Assembly: GCF_003030305.1 (NCBI RefSeq)
Contig: NZ_CP023676.1
Span: forward strand, 1,736,001-1,800,000
Length of the DNA: 64,000 nucleotides
From: Cutibacterium acnes
GTDB taxonomy: Bacteria > Actinomycetota > Actinomycetes > Propionibacteriales > Propionibacteriaceae
Direction of reading: 5' to 3'
Part shown: positions 59,256-64,000 of the stretch, piece by piece
How the letters are laid out: each line of letters begins with the position of its first letter
Numbering within the stretch: the first letter of the stretch is position 1
Made by a program: the position numbers and the translations under genes
Notes under the pieces: generated by a model
Seen by the model: the letters and a program-made list of their open reading frames with translations, nothing else
Told to the model about the DNA's origin: nothing
Databases searched by the model: none

Positions 59256-60758
59256 TCAGCGCAGCTGAGGATCAACGTCAACACTGCGACCGTTCGTCAT
59301 GGCCGCCACAGCCTCCAAGGGAAGAACGGCCAAACCGCTGGCAGATATGACCCCGCCAATGAGCGGAGCCGACCCCACGATGTGCAAGTGGCCAGCTGCT
59401 GGAACCTTCCCCGACCAGGTGGACCCAGCCGGAACCGTGCCCTCGATCGCCGTCTTCTCCCCGTGAGTGCCTGTCAGTTCGCCTGAAAAGGTAACTGCCT
59501 CCCGACCCGGGTTCGATAGTTCAAGGGTCCCCGCCGCCCCGACAGTTTGCTCCAGGACCTTGCTCGACCCTCCCGGACTGACCAAGGCGTTATCAGTAGT
59601 GCCAGGCTTACCCTGAACGAATAACCGAGCAATAACCGGATCATCGGCGGATAAACGTAGCCCGACACCTTCCCCTGCTAAAGCCTTAGACAGGTCTACC
59701 TGGATAGTGGATCGGGGGTCGATATCGATCTCGTCGGCACCGTCAGGGGTGAAGGGCCCACGCCCAGCCAGCGCTGTCACCGACACACTCAACCGTCTCG
59801 TGCCGGGATTCGAAATGATAAGGGTTGCAGTCGACACCTTGGCAGGAACAGCTGGCAAAAACAGCGTCTTGGCTGCCTGAGTCATCGCGCTCGTATCGCG
59901 GCCCTGACCTGCCCACATACGAGCACCAACGACGACTCGTCCCTCTCGAGCGTTAACAAGAGCGGTCACCGGGGTGGTGCCGTTATCCCACACCGACATC
60001 GGCAACACCTTGGTCTGCCCCGGAGAAACACGAATCCCTCGCATCCCGGCGGTAACAATTTCTCCCTTCGACCCCAACATAGTGACGTCGACGGTGGCTG
60101 CCCGGATGTCCGAGTTGACCACCACAAGGTCCGAGGTGGAAGGGTTCGTGACACTGACTGCCCCTCCCGTGGCTGCGCCAATACACGGCACCCACGTCGT
60201 CATGCCGCCTTCTGAGGATAGAGCCGAGCCAGAGGGCCGACGCTGCCCGGCCGTAGACCGGATATAACCCGCTGAAGTATTCACGTTGGTCATTACAGGC
60301 ACCGACGCTTCAGACAGCTTCTCGACCGAAGTGCCGACTTGTAGGCTTCCACCCGAGGACCCGGCAGCGAGGCTGGCCTTCCCCTGGGAAGGAGGGCACA
60401 CCAGGGTACGTCCTGAGGAGATGGGTTGAACCTTAACGGCAGAACGCTGCATAGGCGGAATCGCTGAAGTGGCCAACGACATTGCGAGCGCCACGACGGC
60501 CAAGGTCACTGCCCACACCGGCCCCTTCCAGTAGCGTCCAGCCTTCTTATCGGGTTCCGTCAGCTCATCGCAGCTATCTTCGCCGGATGCAGGCACCTGA
60601 GCCATAGCGCGGGCAGCATGAGGCGTCGGCTGGTCGCTGACATCTTCAGAACCGGCCGCGCGACGCGCTGGGATCGCGCTCTCCTCCACGAATCGAACCT
60701 CAGGAATCTCCTCGGGCTCCTCGTCATCCGCGAGGGCGCGACGGGGACGATCGCTCAT
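59256..60758 (-). CDS. DUF5719 family envelope protein
   Basis: 500 residues. An acidic cytoplasmic N-terminus of about 75 residues, one membrane helix (WAVTLAVVALAMSLATSAI, about 83-101) and a long extracytoplasmic beta-rich region with repeated strands such as LVVVNSDIRAATVDVTML and ATLIISNPGTRRLSVSVTAL. This is the DUF5719 layout that in actinobacteria follows a giant glycosyltransferase, as here with a 4-base overlap. Likely helps envelope glycan assembly. Confidence 0.8.
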   Translation of the reverse strand: MSDRPRRALADDEEPEEIPEVRFVEESAIPARRAAGSEDVSDQPTPHAARAMAQVPASGEDSCDELTEPDKKAGRYWKGPVWAVTLAVVALAMSLATSAIPPMQRSAVKVQPISSGRTLVCPPSQGKASLAAGSSGGSLQVGTSVEKLSEASVPVMTNVNTSAGYIRSTAGQRRPSGSALSSEGGMTTWVPCIGAATGGAVSVTNPSTSDLVVVNSDIRAATVDVTMLGSKGEIVTAGMRGIRVSPGQTKVLPMSVWDNGTTPVTALVNAREGRVVVGARMWAGQGRDTSAMTQAAKTLFLPAVPAKVSTATLIISNPGTRRLSVSVTALAGRGPFTPDGADEIDIDPRSTIQVDLSKALAGEGVGLRLSADDPVIARLFVQGKPGTTDNALVSPGGSSKVLEQTVGAAGTLELSNPGREAVTFSGELTGTHGEKTAIEGTVPAGSTWSGKVPAAGHLHIVGSAPLIGGVISASGLAVLPLEAVAAMTNGRSVDVDPQLR

Positions 60759-63700
60759 GACTCCTCCTGACGACGGCGTGGCTTACGCGACAGGGATCGG
60801 CGGGGGGCGGCGATGCGGTTACGCTGAGCGGCCTGAGGCCCAGCAACCACCAACAAGATGAGAAGGGCAACCAGCTCGATGGCACCGGCCCACCTCTGGG
60901 TCGGCATCGACCAGGTCAGATCACCACGGGCCGAGCCAACCTGGTAAGACTCTCCGATTCCGTGCCGCACCGCCGGACTCAGCCGCGTGCCCCCTACCTC
61001 GACCCTCCACCGATGATCACGGGGCTCGAGTATTGTCACGGTTCCTGATTCGGTTACCTTCCCGGTGACAGGAACTTGGCTGCTGCCACGGCTACTAAGC
61101 AAGGCTCGTGAAGGATGCCCATCGACGGTCCAGACCGTCGTCGTGGGATCGGTATTCGCGACAGTTAAACCTGAGGCATTACCCACCTGGGACACAACAT
61201 CGGCCCCTGCGCCACGAAGCCAGAGATGACCGATTCCCAGGTCAGACAGACGATCAGCCAGGTCGTCTGGGACAGCTCCGGTCGCCACCGCACGGGCAAG
61301 ATCAGCAGCCAAGTCAGCAATGCGGCTGTCCGAAGAAATAGTCGGACGCTCACCGCTGCCCCAGCTCGGATTATTGGAGTCGACGAGGTTCCAGTGGGCG
61401 CTGCCGCGATGCACATTCACCATAAGAGTGCGGGTGTGACGAGCCGAGTCCTCGACTGCTGTGACATAGGCCGGGCGCGTGGCAGCAGTGGTGGACATCG
61501 GGCCGCGAGCGCCCCCCACAAGCCACCAGACGCCACTGGCGGTCACAGATATCGTCAACACCCACGGCAACCATCGGTTACCGATGCCAACAAGCAGCTG
61601 GCCAAGGGTCGGGGATTCGTCGGCGGGAAAATGATCCGCCTCAGCACGCTGCAACATGGCCGACTGGCGGGCAGCTGCCACAAGTATGAGGAGCACTCCG
61701 GCGCCTACCAACTGCCACGGTTCGATAGCCGGATGCACCTGCACATTCCAGACGGTGACCAAGGTGCGCGACGCCACACCCGTGAGGACAAGGCACACCA
61801 GATAGACGATGATGAGGGCCAGCACTCGACCGCGGGGATGACCGGTCAGGGACCCGATAGATGCCGAGCGGTCGATGACAAGACGCCAGACCGCCCACAG
61901 CGCAGCAATCCACAACGGAGCCATCGCTATCACGGTAAACGCGGTAGGAGCAGTACCGGGGACAATCGCGCGGCCTACCAGCAGCCATAGCCCGGCACGC
62001 GTCTCTACAGCCGGGCTAAGCACAGGCTCAGCCCCGGTCGCCATGCGCCCAGGCTCGGTTATCAGCCGAGGAATCCACGGCGAAATGACCAGTAGCGGCC
62101 CTAATACAACTAGGCTGCCGAGCAGCAGACGTCGAGGTCGGGTCATGAGGATGCCGACGGCCACCGCGACCGGGTATACCCACAATGCAGGAACAAGGCT
62201 GATAGCTAGGGCTGACCACAGAGCCAAGCCGCCTGCCGAGGAAACGCCCCCCACCTGGTGACTGCCAGTACCAGCACCGCGCAGCTCAACGACGTCAACA
62301 GTCTCGGGATTGACCAACCGCCACGTATGCAGGGCCATGTGGGGGAGGATCACCCCCAACGCCAATGCTGTCACCGAGCCTCGGGCTAGGCCGCCGGTAA
62401 GGACAGGCAGCATGCCCCAGAAGCTCGCGAGCAGCACCGTCGTCGTGCCAAGGCCAACCACCCGGCGGAACAATCGATGTGCCGACATCGCCGTGAGCAG
62501 CGGGGTTACGACGAACAGGATACGGACCAGAACTTCTGGTTCCCCAATTGTCAACACCGAGCCGAAAGCTGGCCACGCCAACCAGGGAGCGTTCCCTCCA
62601 GACAATCCAGGAACAGCGGTCAACCAGCGATGCCACGCTCCAGCCAGGCCACATGGCGCCGGCGCGAGCCAGGTCGACGTCGCTCTACCTGAGCCGTAGA
62701 GACCACGGCAGGCAACGATCCCGATCACCACCATAAGGCTGACCATGACGGTGTACGGATTGACGACAGAACGGTGATCGCGGACGGTGAAGTCGTCGCC
62801 AGTGAGATCGTCGATCGTCGTTCCATCCTCATTGCGCCACGGGTGGATCCGATCAGACAGATCCCCGGCGTAACGGTCAACTGCCCGAGCCCAGACACTG
62901 CGTCGGCTGGGTAGGAGACGGTTGGTGTTCTCAAGGTCGTCAGGATCGCACTGCGCATGGAAGTCCTGCAGGCGATGCGTCATCTCGCGGGTAACCGAGC
63001 GCGACCGCCACAGCTGCAGGCCGGACCGCCACTCGTCGACCGCACGCGAGGGGGCCTTACCCACCATCAGGACGAGAAAACGCCACACGCTAGCCACCAG
63101 GAGAGCCAGACTCGTGCGGGTGGGATGACCGGTCCGGGCTGCAACCATTCGCATCCCCGCGAGACGGTCGGTGACATCCGGACGGGGAGCCAAATGCGAC
63201 TCTCGCTGCCACCCTCGGCCCGCCTGACGGTGATGAATGGTACAACTCGGCGCAGTGCGAACCACCATGCCCGCTTCATTGGCACGCCAGCCAAAATCCA
63301 CGCCGTCACGGAAAAGGGGAAGCGCCGGGTCGAAACCACCCAGGCGCCGCCACACGTCCACCCGAACGAACATGCCAGCCGTCGAGCCACCTAAGATCGG
63401 ACCCGGATCAGCCTGCTTCTGGTCAATATCTCCGCGATCGACGACCGGCAGAACACGAGCACCGCCGGTACTGACGCTCTGTCCTTGCTCATCAATAAAC
63501 TCCGGGTAGTTATGCCGGGCCGGTTTAAGCAATGTGGGATACAAGACGTCAGGGTGAGGCTTGCGCGAAGCCTCCCGCAGCATGCACGTCAATGAGTCAC
63601 GACGCACCTCGACGTCGTCGTGCAGGATCCAGATATGGGTGACACCGTCAGTAAGTCGATCGATCGCTAGGTTAATGCCCTCACCGGGGGTGGTGTCCGC

Positions 63701-64000
63701 GCTAGCCGTCACGCACTCGTCCAACAATCCTTCGTCCACAGCAGCCATGAGCAAGTCGGAAGAACCATCCGTAGAGCCGAGGTCGACGGCAATCTGCACT
63801 GCCGCGCGCTCTCCACTACGCCGCAATGCGTTGAGGGCTCGCGGCAACCAGCCGGCCGCCTGGTGAACGAGGAGAATCGCTGCGACCTGGTCGACTGTGA
63901 TGTCGGGGTCTACCGGTTTGCGTTGCTCGTGTGCCCACGCCCAATCCTCCGGATCAATGCGCGTCGACGGGATGACAGGGATAGTCCAGTCGGTCAACCC
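60755..64000 (-). CDS. Giant family 2 glycosyltransferase with membrane domain (start at window edge)
   Basis: At least 1080 residues; the frame reaches the window end, where only a TTG (63997) is available, so the true start may lie outside. The N-terminal GT2 domain (about 35-290) has AVDLGSTDGSSDLL, the metal site WILHDDVEV, GGSTAGMFVRVDVWRRLGGF and DGVDFGWRANEAG. From about residue 415 there are a dozen membrane helices, then a periplasmic C-terminal domain and a final helix. It probably makes or moves a cell wall polysaccharide. Co-translated with DUF5719. Confidence 0.85.
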   Translation of the reverse strand, partial: GLTDWTIPVIPSTRIDPEDWAWAHEQRKPVDPDITVDQVAAILLVHQAAGWLPRALNALRRSGERAAVQIAVDLGSTDGSSDLLMAAVDEGLLDECVTASADTTPGEGINLAIDRLTDGVTHIWILHDDVEVRRDSLTCMLREASRKPHPDVLYPTLLKPARHNYPEFIDEQGQSVSTGGARVLPVVDRGDIDQKQADPGPILGGSTAGMFVRVDVWRRLGGFDPALPLFRDGVDFGWRANEAGMVVRTAPSCTIHHRQAGRGWQRESHLAPRPDVTDRLAGMRMVAARTGHPTRTSLALLVASVWRFLVLMVGKAPSRAVDEWRSGLQLWRSRSVTREMTHRLQDFHAQCDPDDLENTNRLLPSRRSVWARAVDRYAGDLSDRIHPWRNEDGTTIDDLTGDDFTVRDHRSVVNPYTVMVSLMVVIGIVACRGLYGSGRATSTWLAPAPCGLAGAWHRWLTAVPGLSGGNAPWLAWPAFGSVLTIGEPEVLVRILFVVTPLLTAMSAHRLFRRVVGLGTTTVLLASFWGMLPVLTGGLARGSVTALALGVILPHMALHTWRLVNPETVDVVELRGAGTGSHQVGGVSSAGGLALWSALAISLVPALWVYPVAVAVGILMTRPRRLLLGSLVVLGPLLVISPWIPRLITEPGRMATGAEPVLSPAVETRAGLWLLVGRAIVPGTAPTAFTVIAMAPLWIAALWAVWRLVIDRSASIGSLTGHPRGRVLALIIVYLVCLVLTGVASRTLVTVWNVQVHPAIEPWQLVGAGVLLILVAAARQSAMLQRAEADHFPADESPTLGQLLVGIGNRWLPWVLTISVTASGVWWLVGGARGPMSTTAATRPAYVTAVEDSARHTRTLMVNVHRGSAHWNLVDSNNPSWGSGERPTISSDSRIADLAADLARAVATGAVPDDLADRLSDLGIGHLWLRGAGADVVSQVGNASGLTVANTDPTTTVWTVDGHPSRALLSSRGSSQVPVTGKVTESGTVTILEPRDHRWRVEVGGTRLSPAVRHGIGESYQVGSARGDLTWSMPTQRWAGAIELVALLILLVVAGPQAAQRNRIAAPRRSLSRKPRRRQEES

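Overview
The window is a piece of an actinobacterial chromosome. The 16S rRNA gene, read on the minus strand, matches what I remember of Cutibacterium (Propionibacterium) acnes, including its variable V1 loop near 18225-18275. The GC-rich codon use and the gene order (MurT-GatD, the ImuA-ImuB-DnaE2 cassette, DUF5719/DUF3499/Trm112 cluster) fit that assignment. No prophage, transposase, integrase or CRISPR array is visible.

Layout. 1-4.2 kb (minus): two coupled dynamin-like GTPases, a PrsW-type membrane protease and tRNA-Arg. 4.3-12.7 kb (plus): an MFS transporter, oligoribonuclease, tRNA-His, a CycA-like amino acid permease, then a trio made of a transmembrane Ser/Thr kinase, a lipoprotein GH3 hexosaminidase and a Gln/Trp-rich membrane protein broken by a C6 frameshift. 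12.7-18.9 kb (minus): a complete rrn operon with promoter, boxA elements and a 34-bp terminator stem. 18.9-24.5 kb (minus): the ImuA-ImuB-DnaE2 mutasome. 24.7-31.8 kb: MurT/GatD, tRNA-Lys, a sugar ABC importer whose binding-protein gene has lost its stop codon, a DUF3618 protein, a peroxiredoxin and tRNA-Leu.

31.8-39.2 kb is the accessory part, starting right after tRNA-Leu. It holds a decayed HicB-like antitoxin, a GH25 lysozyme, an array of paralogous small membrane proteins in several stages of decay, and the most interesting locus of the window. That locus (minus, 33.3-37.5 kb) is a promoter, a cobalamin riboswitch, a secreted protein resembling the alpha/alpha barrel of intrinsic factor and transcobalamin, an SGNH hydrolase with PKD and thrombospondin-type-3 segments, and the small membrane proteins. 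I read it as a B12-controlled cell-surface locus that, in this strain, is damaged by a frameshift in a G6 run and by an in-frame stop. A lyase pseudogene, an RpiR regulator and a transporter remnant complete the region.

39.2-64 kb is mostly core: an alpha/beta hydrolase fused to a polytopic membrane domain; a minus-strand run murI-rph-rdgB-thyA-folA-dinB; an iron-regulated feoA-feoB-NifU-like operon; clpS-DUF2017 divergent from pncB; the histone-like protein HU; malQ; an RDD protein; aroQ-CDF-SIS-Trm112-DUF3499; and a DUF5719 protein with a giant glycosyltransferase that runs off the window end.
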